Below, piece after piece: positions 6,135-14,086 of a stretch of 62,907 nucleotides of DNA. Source of the stretch: a virus; IMG/VR virus record IMGVR_UViG_3300044638_001368, positions 1-62,907 of that record; one strand, 5' to 3'. The translations under genes and the position numbers were made by a program. The notes beneath the pieces are model-generated. The model was not told the DNA's origin. It saw only the letters and a list, made by a program, of their open reading frames with translations, and searched no databases. How positions within the stretch are numbered: position 1 is the stretch's first letter; each line of letters begins with the position of its first letter.

Positions 6135-8125
6135 GTTACCGTAATTGTACCAGAACCACCACCCGATCCTACGGTGACGGAGATTTGTTGGAAGGGATAA
6201 ACCTGAGATGCGGTGGTGTTACTTGTGGGGGCTACAGAACCAGAATTGCCAGCGCCGCCTGAGTTAAAGGACCCTGCGTTACCAGAAGTTGCGCCTGTAC
6301 CCGCCGAGCCGGTAGTACCTGCATTACCGTTAGCCCCCGCATTGCCCGGTGTGCCTGCGCTGCCAGCAGTAGCGCCTGTACCATTCGCGCCGGTAGTACC
6401 TGCGTTACCGTTCGCTCCAGCGTTACCCGGAGAGCCTGCACTACCGCCAGTCGCACCGTTGCCGTTTGCGCCCGTAGTACCTGCGTTACCGTTTGCCCCA
6501 GCATTGCCCGGATTACCCGCGCCGCCGCCTGTCGCACCGCTACCACCGCCACCGGGATTACCCCCTGCGCCAGAACCACCAGCATTACCGGCACTGCCGC
6601 AAGCATAGCAACCACCGGCACCACCGCCGTTACCGGCACTTGTATTATTACCCGCTAATCCCGGATTGCCGCCACCGCCACCCTGTCCGCCAGCACCGCC
6701 GCCACCACCGCCACCACCGCCTGTGGAACCAGCATTGCCAGCCGCGCCCGGATTACCCGCACCGCCCGCGCCGCCGCCGTTACCGCCGTTACCATTACTA
6801 CCGGGGTTGCCCGAATTGCCTGTAGCGCCGGGATTGCCAGCATTACCCCTAGCCCCACCTGCGCCGCCATTACCATTGGTGCCGGGATTGCCCGAATTGC
6901 CTGTAGCGCCGGGATTGCCAGCATTACCCCTAGCCCCACCAGCCCCACCAGTACCGTTATTACCGGGATTGCCGGGGTTCCCGGTGCCGCCCGAATTACC
7001 AGCAGCGCCGCCCGTTCCATTGGCACCCGTTCCAGCAGTTCCGCCATTACCGCCAGCGCCGCCAGCAAAGCTCGCTATGTTACCAAAAGTTGTCGCGTTC
7101 CCCGTATTACCGGGATTGCCGACATTGCCGTTTGCAGCGCCCGTGCCTGCGTTACCATTTGCGCCAGCATTACCCGGACTACCAGCAGCGCCAGAAGTTG
7201 CGCCTGTACCATTCGCGCCGGTAGTACCCGCATTACCGTTGGCCCCGGCATTACCGGGGCTACCAGCCGCACCAGCATTTGCACCAGTGCCATTAGCGCC
7301 GGTATTACCGGCATTCCCGTTTGCTCCTGCGTTACCCGGAGAGCCCGCGCTACCGCCTGTCGCACCGCTACCACCGCCACCGGGATTACCCGGATTTCCG
7401 TTCGCGCCAGCATTACCCGGATTACCGCCGCTACCGCCTGACCCACCGCCACCGCCACCGCCGCCACCGCCGCCAATGTTGTAATTACAGCAACCTTGAG
7501 GAGAGCCAAGGCCACCACCGCCGCCCGTTCCACCAAAAGGACTACCACCGGGTCCGCCGGATCCACCCGCAGGAAACCCTGCATTCCCACCAGTACTTCC
7601 TCCCGGATTGCCAGCCGCGCCGCCACAGCCAAAATAAGAGCCGCCGCCGCCGCCGTTACCACCCGCGCCACCCGCACCGCCACTACCGCCATTACCGTTA
7701 TTACCGGGGTTGCCAGCGTTGCCCGACGCACCGGGGTTACCTGCATTGCCGCGTGCGCCACCAGCGCCACCGTTGCCATTAGTGCCGGGATTGCCCGAAT
7801 TACCTGTAGCGCCGGGATTACCTGCATTGCCGCGTGCGCCACCAGCGCCGCCATTACCATTGGTGCCGGGATTGCCAGCGTTTCCTGTCGCACCGGGGTT
7901 GCCTGCGCTCCCCCCTGCTCCACCAGCGCCACCATTGCCGTTATTGCCCGGATTACCCGGATTTCCAGCAGTACCGGGATTACCGGCACCGCCCGCATTA
8001 CCCGTTCCGCCTTTGCCAGACAAATTAACGCTGTAGACCCCAGTCGGAACCGTAAAGGTTCCCGACGTGTTGAAGGTCTGGCTGCTGGACCCGACGCTAG
8101 TCGAGCCGAGGTGGGGCAGAGGCAT
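6128..8125 (-). CDS. Long collagen-like/glycine-rich virion protein
   Basis: 665 residues. An N-terminal FNTSGTFTVPTGVYSVNL entry strand is followed by long blocks in which every third residue is Gly: triplets such as Gly-Asn-Pro, Gly-Ala-Thr, Gly-Asn-Ala, Gly-Asn-Gly. Proline almost always precedes Gly (the Y position). Blocks are separated by poly-Gly stretches and three small cysteine clusters (YFGCGG, GCCNYN, GCYACGS). The C-terminus returns to beta-like sequence (YPFQQISVTVGSGGGSGTITVTW). Such proteins could form a triple helix or a polyglycine-II sandwich as in some phage adhesins. It heads a coupled group with two 2OG oxygenases. A receptor-binding fibre is the likely role. Confidence 0.8.
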   Translation of the reverse strand: MPLPHLGSTSVGSSSQTFNTSGTFTVPTGVYSVNLSGKGGTGNAGGAGNPGTAGNPGNPGNNGNGGAGGAGGSAGNPGATGNAGNPGTNGNGGAGGARGNAGNPGATGNSGNPGTNGNGGAGGARGNAGNPGASGNAGNPGNNGNGGSGGAGGAGGNGGGGGSYFGCGGAAGNPGGSTGGNAGFPAGGSGGPGGSPFGGTGGGGGLGSPQGCCNYNIGGGGGGGGGGGSGGSGGNPGNAGANGNPGNPGGGGSGATGGSAGSPGNAGANGNAGNTGANGTGANAGAAGSPGNAGANGNAGTTGANGTGATSGAAGSPGNAGANGNAGTGAANGNVGNPGNTGNATTFGNIASFAGGAGGNGGTAGTGANGTGGAAGNSGGTGNPGNPGNNGTGGAGGARGNAGNPGATGNSGNPGTNGNGGAGGARGNAGNPGATGNSGNPGSNGNGGNGGGAGGAGNPGAAGNAGSTGGGGGGGGGAGGQGGGGGNPGLAGNNTSAGNGGGAGGCYACGSAGNAGGSGAGGNPGGGGSGATGGGAGNPGNAGANGNAGTTGANGNGATGGSAGSPGNAGANGNAGTTGANGTGATAGSAGTPGNAGANGNAGTTGSAGTGATSGNAGSFNSGGAGNSGSVAPTSNTTASQVYPFQQISVTVGSGGGSGTITVTW
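6280..8010 (-). repeat. Nested 9-, 27- and ~54-bp coding repeats of the collagen-like gene
   Basis: The coding strand is a long series of GGN-NNN-NNN triplet repeats with larger near-identical blocks, for example around 6790-6960 and 7720-7880. The plus strand therefore shows CCG/CCA-rich periodicity and long spurious proline-rich frames. Recombination among repeats is expected to vary length. Confidence 0.8.
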
Positions 8126-8127
8126 TG

Positions 8128-8553
8128 TTAAGCACCGCTCGTCGAGCCTGATGAACGCCCCATGGCGTAAAGTTCTGCAATGTTAGATGACAGTATGTTT
8201 TGCAGACCCATAATTACAGCCTTCGGCCACTGATCTAACGGCAGAACGTCATCGCATTTAGTGAAGATCAGGAATGGAAACTCGTTAAAAGTATGCAGAC
8301 CATCCTCAAAAACCCAATCATTTAGAGGGGGGAAAACTTCTGCGTGCTGCGCAGGATCAGCATAATTCAGCCAGTTATACTTGATCCCCAGACTATCTAG
8401 GTGCGCCTTGGCTTTGTAGCTGTCGCTCGTCTCGTCCTCAACCCACTTCAAGGTATCGTGTTCGACACCATCGGGGGTTGTCACCTTTGTCGGAACCTGA
8501 ACATAGGTCACGGCGGTGTTGAGATAGATAGCGTCTATTTTGGTAAATGCCAT
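8128..8553 (-). CDS. Unknown protein between fibre genes
   Basis: 141 residues, acidic and aromatic (WLNYADPAQHAEVFPPLNDWVFEDGLHTFNEFPFLIF), ending in a Ser/Gly tail (MGRSSGSTSGA). It lies 2 bp upstream of the collagen-like gene, so it is probably co-translated with it. It could be a fibre chaperone or assembly factor by position, but no motif supports that. Confidence 0.6.
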   Translation of the reverse strand: MAFTKIDAIYLNTAVTYVQVPTKVTTPDGVEHDTLKWVEDETSDSYKAKAHLDSLGIKYNWLNYADPAQHAEVFPPLNDWVFEDGLHTFNEFPFLIFTKCDDVLPLDQWPKAVIMGLQNILSSNIAELYAMGRSSGSTSGA

Positions 8554-8567
8554 GACGGCCCCCTTCC

Positions 8568-9320
8568 TTACAAGTTAGCCAAAGACAGCGAGCCGAAGTA
8601 CGTCGTGCCGCCGTCAAACGTGATGAAATTGAAAATATCAACCTTGCCAACCGTTGTTGTCAGGGAAGGAGTCGAATTATTAGGGAACTTTACAGAAGCA
8701 GGCCAAGTGGCCGTGTAGGAACCCGATCCACCCTGCTTGATAGCAATCAGGAAATTAGACGTTGTGCCGCCAGCAGCCGGGTTTGAGAACGTAAATGTCG
8801 TGCTACCGGTCAAAGTTATATTGAAAATGTTAGCCGTAGACATGTCAACGGTGAAGGTGCCGGTGACGGTTGCGTTAGTCGTGGTTGTTTCGCGGTAGGC
8901 TGCAAACGTAGGTGTGGTCAGCGCCGTTCCGTTAAAAGTTAAAGTCGCCGCATCAGTGAGTAGACCATCAGTTGTAACAAAAGGCACACGACCTGAAGTA
9001 AGCGCGGCGCTGTTAAGGTTTACAGACCGCTCTGAGGGGTAAGTTACGAAGACGTTGGAAGTACCACTAAGGGTGATCTTAGTAGTACCGCCCGCGCTGG
9101 AGGAAAGTACAGTAGTACGTGCTAGTGTAGTACCAGACGACGTGTAGGTACCGATACCAACTTCCCAGTTGTTACCGCTCGTAAGCGTGTAGTACGTCGT
9201 ATTACCATCACCTACAACCGCAAAAGACTGATAGCCAGTAAGGGCACCAGCAAGTGTTACCGTGCCAGTGCCCGTTGTGGTAGTCGTCTCTTGTACGCGG
9301 TCTGCGAGAACTAACGCCAT
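8568..9320 (-). CDS. Fibre-like structural protein
   Basis: 250 residues, Thr/Ser/Gly-rich and beta-prone throughout. The start (MALVLADRVQETTTTTGTGTVTLAGALTGYQSF) is a head motif I recognise from many phage structural proteins attached near the baseplate or tail; the rest (TFSNPAAGGTTSNFLIAIKQGGSGSYTATWP) resembles shaft or receptor-domain repeats. No enzymatic motif. Follows the adaptor genes and precedes the collagen-like gene. Confidence 0.65.
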   Translation of the reverse strand: MALVLADRVQETTTTTGTGTVTLAGALTGYQSFAVVGDGNTTYYTLTSGNNWEVGIGTYTSSGTTLARTTVLSSSAGGTTKITLSGTSNVFVTYPSERSVNLNSAALTSGRVPFVTTDGLLTDAATLTFNGTALTTPTFAAYRETTTTNATVTGTFTVDMSTANIFNITLTGSTTFTFSNPAAGGTTSNFLIAIKQGGSGSYTATWPASVKFPNNSTPSLTTTVGKVDIFNFITFDGGTTYFGSLSLANL

Positions 9321-9794
9321 TTAGGCAATCCTGATGATAGCCGTCGTGTTGGTGGCGGCAGGGAAAATGATGGTAAAGTCACCCGCAGTGGATGTCTTGT
9401 CCGAACCAAAGTCCAACGCACACACCGCAGCGTTCGTCAGCGTGGTGTTCGCCGTGCCGTTAGCCGAAGGCGTGGTGTTATAGATAAGCGCACCGCGAGC
9501 CGTGATTGTGGCCGTGCTGAACGTCAGGTCGCTGAAGTCCGTGAAACCCGTACCCGCCGAGGCATTGGTGTTGGTCGCAGTCACACCGCTATTAACCAGT
9601 GCGCCGCCGCCAGCCGAATAGTTCGTGCCGGTAACTTCGTTGGAAGACGTATATGCCGTGGTGTTGGCGTCAATCGTAGCCGACGAAGTATATAGCGCCA
9701 GCTTGAAAGAGTCGCCGGATGTAGCCCGGAAGTCGTGCACGGCCAGCATAAGTTCGGCTTTAAAGCTAGTGCACATTGTCTGCGTGATTGCCAT
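9321..9794 (-). CDS. Structural protein, probable tail/head appendage
   Basis: 157 residues with the pattern of a small beta-sandwich virion protein: a short helical start (MCTSFKAELMLAVHDF), then DSFKLALYTSSATIDANTTAYT and a YSAGGGALVNSGVT segment, ending in IFPAATNTTAIIRIA. Proteins with this layout occur next to phage fibre genes. It abuts the fibre-like gene (1 bp). Specific role unknown. Confidence 0.65.
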   Translation of the reverse strand: MAITQTMCTSFKAELMLAVHDFRATSGDSFKLALYTSSATIDANTTAYTSSNEVTGTNYSAGGGALVNSGVTATNTNASAGTGFTDFSDLTFSTATITARGALIYNTTPSANGTANTTLTNAAVCALDFGSDKTSTAGDFTIIFPAATNTTAIIRIA

Positions 9795-9804
9795 GGTATT
9801 CTCC

Positions 9805-10098
9805 TTAACTTTCTAAGATTGAAGCCAACTCTGGGTGGCCTACGTTGTTGAGTTTATTTACCAGAGTAACATGATTAGACCTAATGGCCTCGTGCATGTA
9901 GAACACCAGCACCTTGCGGATGCTGTCTTTAAAAGCTTCGGCCTGATCCCGGATAGCGGGATGGCTCTGGCTACCTACGTAGACAATCTTGTTCAGCGCA
10001 CGTTCGGCAATTTCTTCAGGCGTAAACCCACGGTTGCTGGTGGTCTGCACCATGACGCTGCCAGCTTCGACACCAAAAAGGATGGACATGTCGCTCAT
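9805..10098 (-). CDS. Small helical protein of unknown function
   Basis: 97 residues, largely alpha-helical by eye (FTPEEIAERALNKIVYVGSQSHPAIRDQAEAFKDSI). The start overlaps the stop of the adaptor gene by 4 bp, so it is coupled to it. It is probably a minor virion or assembly protein by position. Confidence 0.65.
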   Translation of the reverse strand: MSDMSILFGVEAGSVMVQTTSNRGFTPEEIAERALNKIVYVGSQSHPAIRDQAEAFKDSIRKVLVFYMHEAIRSNHVTLVNKLNNVGHPELASILES

Positions 10099-10757
10099 CG
10101 AACGGGGTACCTGATCTGGGTTGTACGGTACATGTCTTGCCGGTTCTTACCTTCACCCAGCGCCTTGAGCTGCGCCAGCGCTTCGTTATACCGCTCTTGG
10201 TACTTAGCAAGGACATCAGCCTCACCTTTCATGAAGGTGTAAGCTTCCAGCAAAGAGCCGTAGAGCAGGGCAGAACTGAAGTTGTCACCCAACCACGACG
10301 TACCAGCGGTCACGATAGACTGCGGGTAGTAGAAATAGTGCAGTTCCATTTCGTAGCTTGCATCCGGCGTAGGGCCGAGGATGTAGGAGTTCTGGTCAAA
10401 CATGGCATAGTGGGTGGGCTTGCCAGTGGTCGCCGGGTACGGGAACGCTTCGCGGATGAAGTTAACATCCTTGTTCAGTAGGTACTCGTACGCCCCGCTA
10501 GTCGGGTCGATCACAGCAAGTGAGAAGTTAGCCAGCCAGTCAGACGGTACGCTCAGATACTTGTTCGCAGCCGTAGCATTGCCCGTCACGTTCTTACGCA
10601 GTTCAAGCAGCTGCACATTATTGTATAGGCGCTGCTCAGCCTGTTCGACAAACGTAGCTACCTGCTCCGCAGACGTGAGACCACCAGACCCCGCCGTGTC
10701 CGGGAAGTCGTTCTCAGTGTAAGCCTGTATCGTTTCGACAAGCGTGGCGTAGTTCAT
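10095..10757 (-). CDS. Head-to-tail adaptor-like protein
   Basis: 220 residues. The arrangement - an N-terminal helix (YATLVETIQAYTENDFP), a helix with FVEQAEQRLYN, a YLSVPSDWLANFSLAV segment, an FMKGEADVLAKYQERYNEALAQLKALGEGKNRQDMYR C-terminal helix - is that of the SU10-type podoviral adaptor that docks below the portal. A second adaptor-like protein is encoded at 11546-12256. Family call from memory of the pattern. Confidence 0.7.
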   Translation of the reverse strand: MNYATLVETIQAYTENDFPDTAGSGGLTSAEQVATFVEQAEQRLYNNVQLLELRKNVTGNATAANKYLSVPSDWLANFSLAVIDPTSGAYEYLLNKDVNFIREAFPYPATTGKPTHYAMFDQNSYILGPTPDASYEMELHYFYYPQSIVTAGTSWLGDNFSSALLYGSLLEAYTFMKGEADVLAKYQERYNEALAQLKALGEGKNRQDMYRTTQIRYPVR

Positions 10758-10906
10758 TAGCCCATCTTTTTGCTGCTATTGGTACCCTTGGTCGCCGCGC
10801 CAGTGCCCCGAGTCTTCAGGGTCTGGGTGTTGGCAACGTTATTCGGGTAGCCACTATTGCCGTTAATTGGCACCGGCTTCGGCTGTCTGTAAGTAGTAAT
10901 AGCCAT
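10757..10906 (-). CDS. Very small basic protein
   Basis: 49 residues, starting MAITTYRQPKPVPINGNSG and ending in a Lys/Ser-rich tail. Its stop TAA overlaps the start of the adaptor gene at 10757 and its start abuts the next small gene's stop, so it fills an otherwise unexplained 150-bp gap with the same tight packing as its neighbours. Function unknown. Confidence 0.6.
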   Translation of the reverse strand: MAITTYRQPKPVPINGNSGYPNNVANTQTLKTRGTGAATKGTNSSKKMG

Positions 10907-11089
10907 CTACGTGCCCTTCTTCTGGTTTGCCACCTTGGCGAGACCGCGACCCAACGTCTTCATCTGCATGTTAGTCTTGCCGCCCTTAGCCAGCTTCGTC
11001 AGCGGCTTACCCGGGTGCATACCCTTTTCATGCTTGTGGACAGCGGCCTTAACCATGCCCTTATCCTGCTTAATATCGCTTTTAGCCAT
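10907..11089 (-). CDS. Small Lys/Gly-rich basic protein
   Basis: 60 residues with about a quarter Lys, containing LAKGGKTNMQMKTLG. It belongs to the set of tiny basic proteins spread between 10.7 and 14.3 kb. Such proteins may bind packaged DNA or be injected with it; that is inference from charge alone. Confidence 0.6.
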   Translation of the reverse strand: MAKSDIKQDKGMVKAAVHKHEKGMHPGKPLTKLAKGGKTNMQMKTLGRGLAKVANQKKGT

Positions 11090-11098
11090 CTGGTACTC

Positions 11099-11536
11099 CT
11101 ATGTAATTTGTATGGTCACTGTGCCTATTTGTCCTTGCCCTACCAAACTATCTGTAAGACCTGATAACTGCAAAGGGTTGTTTAACCCCACAGGGTTGTA
11201 GCCCCACTGTATAACACGACTACCGCCCGAAGGGTCACCAAAAGATATAGCCGCCGTGGGGTTTGGGGGGTTAACCGTCAAAATCTGCAAACCGGTCAAA
11301 CCAGCCTGTAGGTACGTGGTATCCCGCCTTGGGTTGCGCAGAGCCTGTGGGTCGTCCACGGGGTACATACCCAGCTGGAGCTGGGGCTGGTCAGGTTCCC
11401 AGCAGGTGGGGCAAACCAAGATATTCACGTTCTTAGTCTTAATGACGAGCTGCCGCAGCTCCTTCAGCATGTACTGAAAGCCGCACCTATCGCACATGGC
11501 GATGGCTTTTTTACCAGAGGCGAACCTATTGGGCAT
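11099..11536 (-). CDS. Zinc-ribbon structural protein
   Basis: 145 residues. The N-terminus has a four-cysteine zinc ribbon: CDRC (15-18) and CPTC (42-45). After it, a DDPQALRNPRRDT segment and a beta-rich C-terminal half that ends VGQGQIGTVTIQIT, a degenerate match to the GSVGTVTV unit of the repetitive protein at 2378-3271. It lies between the adaptor genes, so it is likely a head-completion or tail-attachment component. Confidence 0.65.
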   Translation of the reverse strand: MPNRFASGKKAIAMCDRCGFQYMLKELRQLVIKTKNVNILVCPTCWEPDQPQLQLGMYPVDDPQALRNPRRDTTYLQAGLTGLQILTVNPPNPTAAISFGDPSGGSRVIQWGYNPVGLNNPLQLSGLTDSLVGQGQIGTVTIQIT

Positions 11537-11545
11537 AGCCGCCCC

Positions 11546-12256
11546 CTAGAAGAACATCTGGCGCGGAGCAAGTCTCAAGGACGCCTTTTCTCGGTCCTCG
11601 TCTGCCGCCAACTGCCATGATTCGTCGTACATCGCCTTCAGCATAGGCACCCTCGGTAGGGCATCCGGTAGCTTAATCGACAGGTAATAGGCCAATCCAG
11701 CCACCAAGGCCGGGAGCAGGCGGAACGGGATGTCCTGAGTATTGACGCCGTTACCCGCGTCCTGAATACGGCGCAGCCGCCAGTAGACGAACGTGTAGAA
11801 ATTACTCTGGTCTGGGGTAGGCCAGACGTTGATATTTGGGTAGGCCACCCCCGTAGTCGGCTCGGTAGCCCCTGACTGCCTATTGATCCAGACCTGAATG
11901 GGACGGCCTTGGGTCAGCTTGTTGGGGATGGTAGCGTAAGTATCTACGCTAATACGGGTAATATTGATGTCGGTCTGGTTGGAGCCAGTACCGGTACGGA
12001 TGACGTGGTCCAGCAGATCAATGGTATCTGCCGGGAGGCTGTAGGTAACCGTGCCCTGAGTCATGGCTATGGACCCCTGTTCAATGGTCCACAGGTTTAT
12101 CCCCTTATTTGCCCACTCTATTGTCAACAGGTTAAGGCTACGCCGCGCTGTACGCATGTCGTAACCCGTGCGCATCTCAGCACCGCAACGCTCAAAGGCT
12201 TCTTCAATCAGATTATTTAGGTCAAGATTGAAGGTTGTGGTACCGGAAGTGGTCAC
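11546..12256 (-). CDS. Adaptor / tail-tube-like protein
   Basis: 236 residues. The opening (FNLDLNNLIEEAFERCGAEMRTGYDMRTARRSLNLLTIEWANKGINLWTIEQ) is a pattern common to head-tail adaptor proteins of podovirus-like phages; later segments include YPNINVWPTPDQSNFYTFVYWRLRRIQDAGN and a C-terminal helix with MYDESWQLAADEDREKAS. It probably forms part of the ring below the portal. Assigned by pattern, not by search. Confidence 0.7.
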   Translation of the reverse strand: MTTSGTTTFNLDLNNLIEEAFERCGAEMRTGYDMRTARRSLNLLTIEWANKGINLWTIEQGSIAMTQGTVTYSLPADTIDLLDHVIRTGTGSNQTDINITRISVDTYATIPNKLTQGRPIQVWINRQSGATEPTTGVAYPNINVWPTPDQSNFYTFVYWRLRRIQDAGNGVNTQDIPFRLLPALVAGLAYYLSIKLPDALPRVPMLKAMYDESWQLAADEDREKASLRLAPRQMFF

Positions 12257-12529
12257 TTACTTACCTTTCTTGAAGCCCTTCAGCATCTTGGCAAAACGGG
12301 CCCGCTGACCAAGCTTACCGGGGGCTTTAGTAGCCTTAGCCAGTTTACCAGCCGCGATAGGCTCGCCCTTCTTGGCACCAAGGCTGGCCCGCAACGCACC
12401 GGGCTTCTTGATGGCCTTGGCAATGTTGAGCCTACCGCCCTTTTTCATGTAACCCATTTTGTTACGTACATCCGTGGGCAACTTAGACAGTCCGGGATTA
12501 GCGCTGGGATCAACCGGTTTGAGTGCCAT
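12257..12529 (-). CDS. Small highly basic protein
   Basis: 90 residues, strongly basic, with repeated Lys-Pro/Lys-Ala and KKGGRLNIAKAI. Start and stop overlap or abut both neighbours. Likely a virion-associated nucleic-acid-binding protein by composition only. Confidence 0.6.
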   Translation of the reverse strand: MALKPVDPSANPGLSKLPTDVRNKMGYMKKGGRLNIAKAIKKPGALRASLGAKKGEPIAAGKLAKATKAPGKLGQRARFAKMLKGFKKGK

Positions 12530-12783
12530 TATCTGAACCCTTTCGTTTTGTTTGCGATATTCTTTGGCTGCTTAACGAATTGCTTACCCGCAGCTTTACC
12601 AGTTCGCTTGGCCTTTGTCGTCGCTGCATATTCCGCAGAAGACAAAGACTTTATCGCGTTCTCCGGTAAGTACCGTTCACCTGTCGCCTTGGGTCCCTGC
12701 GTCGATGGCTTACCGCTTTTGGTCCGCCACTTTTGCTGGGTCCAAGACTTCAGGCTCTGCTGGGATTTAGCAAGCCCGCTCAC
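12529..12783 (-). CDS. Small basic protein (DUF5872-like)
   Basis: 84 residues. The string WRTKSGKPSTQGPKATGERYLP followed by SLSSAEYAATTKAKR and KGKQFVKQP matches a short conserved family I recall from phages and giant viruses (DUF5872). Function of the family is unknown; the charge suggests DNA or RNA contact. Confidence 0.65.
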   Translation of the reverse strand: MSGLAKSQQSLKSWTQQKWRTKSGKPSTQGPKATGERYLPENAIKSLSSAEYAATTKAKRTGKAAGKQFVKQPKNIANKTKGFR

Positions 12784-13295
12784 TTATAACCGCCGCCCTT
12801 CTTCTTGTACTGCAAGGCTAGCATCTGGGCTTTGCGGGCCGACCACTGACCCGGTGCACCGCCCTTACCACCAGACTTGATGGAGCTAAACAACGACTTA
12901 CGCATACCCGGTTTGGTGTAGTTTCCAGCTGCGTTAACCTTTGACGTACCACCCTTGGCCTTACGACGACTTTCAGGGACGTACGGCTTCCCATCGGGAC
13001 CCTTGACCAGAGGCTTATTCCCAACGATATCCTCATCGCTAGGCCCCAGACGCTTCATCGGGGCTTCTTTCTTCGGTTCAGCCTTCGGACGCGGGCGGGT
13101 AACGATTTCGTTAATCCGGTCAAAGCTTTCCTTGACCGAATCACCACCAGCGTACTTCTTCACCTTGCCGCCCTTAGCGTACATCTCGACCTTATCCGGG
13201 TTGTCTTTCCGGGTGATCGTCTTTGCCTTGGGCATCTTAGAGGGGGACATAATGCCCATACCCCGGGACGGTCTCATATCAGCACTTGCCGCCAT
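12780..13295 (-). CDS. Lys/Gly-rich basic protein with YAKGG motif
   Basis: 171 residues. Carries MYAKGGKVKKYAGGDS at about 37-52 and a C-terminal block GGAPGQWSARKAQMLALQYKKKGGGY that I recall from many small phage proteins. The middle is charged and Pro-rich. Overlaps its upstream neighbour by 17 bp and its downstream neighbour by 4. Probably packaged with DNA; unproven. Confidence 0.6.
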   Translation of the reverse strand: MAASADMRPSRGMGIMSPSKMPKAKTITRKDNPDKVEMYAKGGKVKKYAGGDSVKESFDRINEIVTRPRPKAEPKKEAPMKRLGPSDEDIVGNKPLVKGPDGKPYVPESRRKAKGGTSKVNAAGNYTKPGMRKSLFSSIKSGGKGGAPGQWSARKAQMLALQYKKKGGGYK

Positions 13296-13539
13296 TCTTC
13301 ATGGTGATCTGCTTGGCCTTAGTCTTGCCCTTCGTGGCAATACCGTCAGTGGAAGAGCGGAACGAACCACCCTTGGCGTACATTCCGCCCATGTTCATCT
13401 TCTTCGCGGAGCCACCCTTCTTCATGCCCATGCCCATCGGGGCAGCAGGAGCAGCCATTGCACCACGACCAGCGCGAGCAGCCATAGCGCGACCCATCAT
13501 GTCCTTAAGCGCACCCATCTTCTTGTTAGACTTTTTCAT
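13279..13539 (-). CDS. Small basic protein with MYAKGG and DGIATKGKTK motifs
   Basis: 86 residues, with Met/Gly/Lys-rich sequence, MYAKGGSFRSSTDGIATKGKTKAKQ near the C-terminus. The DGIA-x-KGKTK-x-K tail is repeated in the next gene upstream (13539-13835), so the two are paralogous at their ends. Confidence 0.6.
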   Translation of the reverse strand: MKKSNKKMGALKDMMGRAMAARAGRGAMAAPAAPMGMGMKKGGSAKKMNMGGMYAKGGSFRSSTDGIATKGKTKAKQITMKNGGKC

Positions 13540-13835
13540 TAGCGCATCTTTCCTTTTGTCTTACCTTTTATGGCTATACCGTCACCACGACGGGAAGCTG
13601 AACTCTTAGCCGGGGCGCTCTTGGCCTTGGCCTTGACTTTACCACCCTTTTTGAACGGGGTGGGACGGCTAGCCATGGGGCCCATAGCGTTAAACGCCGG
13701 GGGGTTGGTGCCCATCGCAGGGTTCTGGTTCGGCATATTCGTGCCCATCGTCTGACCCGGCATGGGGTTCATCTGGTTAAACCCGTAGTTAGGGGTACCA
13801 GAAGCTACGTTACCACCATCTGCATACTTCTTCAT
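13539..13835 (-). CDS. Small basic protein, paralogous tail
   Basis: 98 residues from the ATG complementary to 13833-13835; an open frame continues upstream to 13961, but that part overlaps the real gene at 13840-14085 and is Leu/Arg-rich shadow sequence. Begins MKKYADGGNV, has a Met/Pro/Asn-rich middle (MNPMPGQTMGTNMPNQNP) and ends RRGDGIAIKGKTKGK, the motif shared with 13279-13539. Confidence 0.6.
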   Translation of the reverse strand: MKKYADGGNVASGTPNYGFNQMNPMPGQTMGTNMPNQNPAMGTNPPAFNAMGPMASRPTPFKKGGKVKAKAKSAPAKSSASRRGDGIAIKGKTKGKMR

Positions 13836-13839
13836 GGCC

Positions 13840-14085
13840 TTAGCCTTTTTTGTTGATTTCGTCGATTTTTGTTTCAAGCCGTAGAAAAGCCGCATCAAAG
13901 CGGTCACCCAGTTTCTCAAAATCACGGCTGTACTCCGCTCTAGTAATATGATCCCGGGCAATCTCTTCCCGGGTCTTGTTCATAAGGATACCAAGACGAG
14001 CCAGCTCGTCAAACTTGCCCTTCAGCAAAAGCCCCATGCCTGCTACAATAGCACTAAGAATAATGTTCCAGATCATCATTTCCAC
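13840..14085 (-). CDS. Small membrane protein with C-terminal coiled coil
   Basis: 81 residues. One hydrophobic helix (about 4-22) followed by a long charged helix (FDELARLGILMNKTREEIARDHITRAEY...). The GTG complementary to 14083-14085 lies just after the upstream stop; an ATG six bases later is an equally possible start. The layout (N-terminal TM, coiled coil) is similar to the protein at 62625-62882. A lysis accessory or virion anchoring role is possible. Confidence 0.6.
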   Translation of the reverse strand: MEMMIWNIILSAIVAGMGLLLKGKFDELARLGILMNKTREEIARDHITRAEYSRDFEKLGDRFDAAFLRLETKIDEINKKG

Positions 14086-14086
14086 G

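Noticed and set aside
6280-8010. Long proline-rich frames on the plus strand and repeats resembling an array
   Set aside because: They are the complement of the Gly-x-x repeats of the collagen-like gene; no spacer-repeat pattern of a CRISPR array.
13836-13961. Longer N-terminus of the 13539 gene
   Set aside because: It overlaps the gene at 13840-14085 and has no ribosome site; MKKYADGG start is consistent with its sister proteins.
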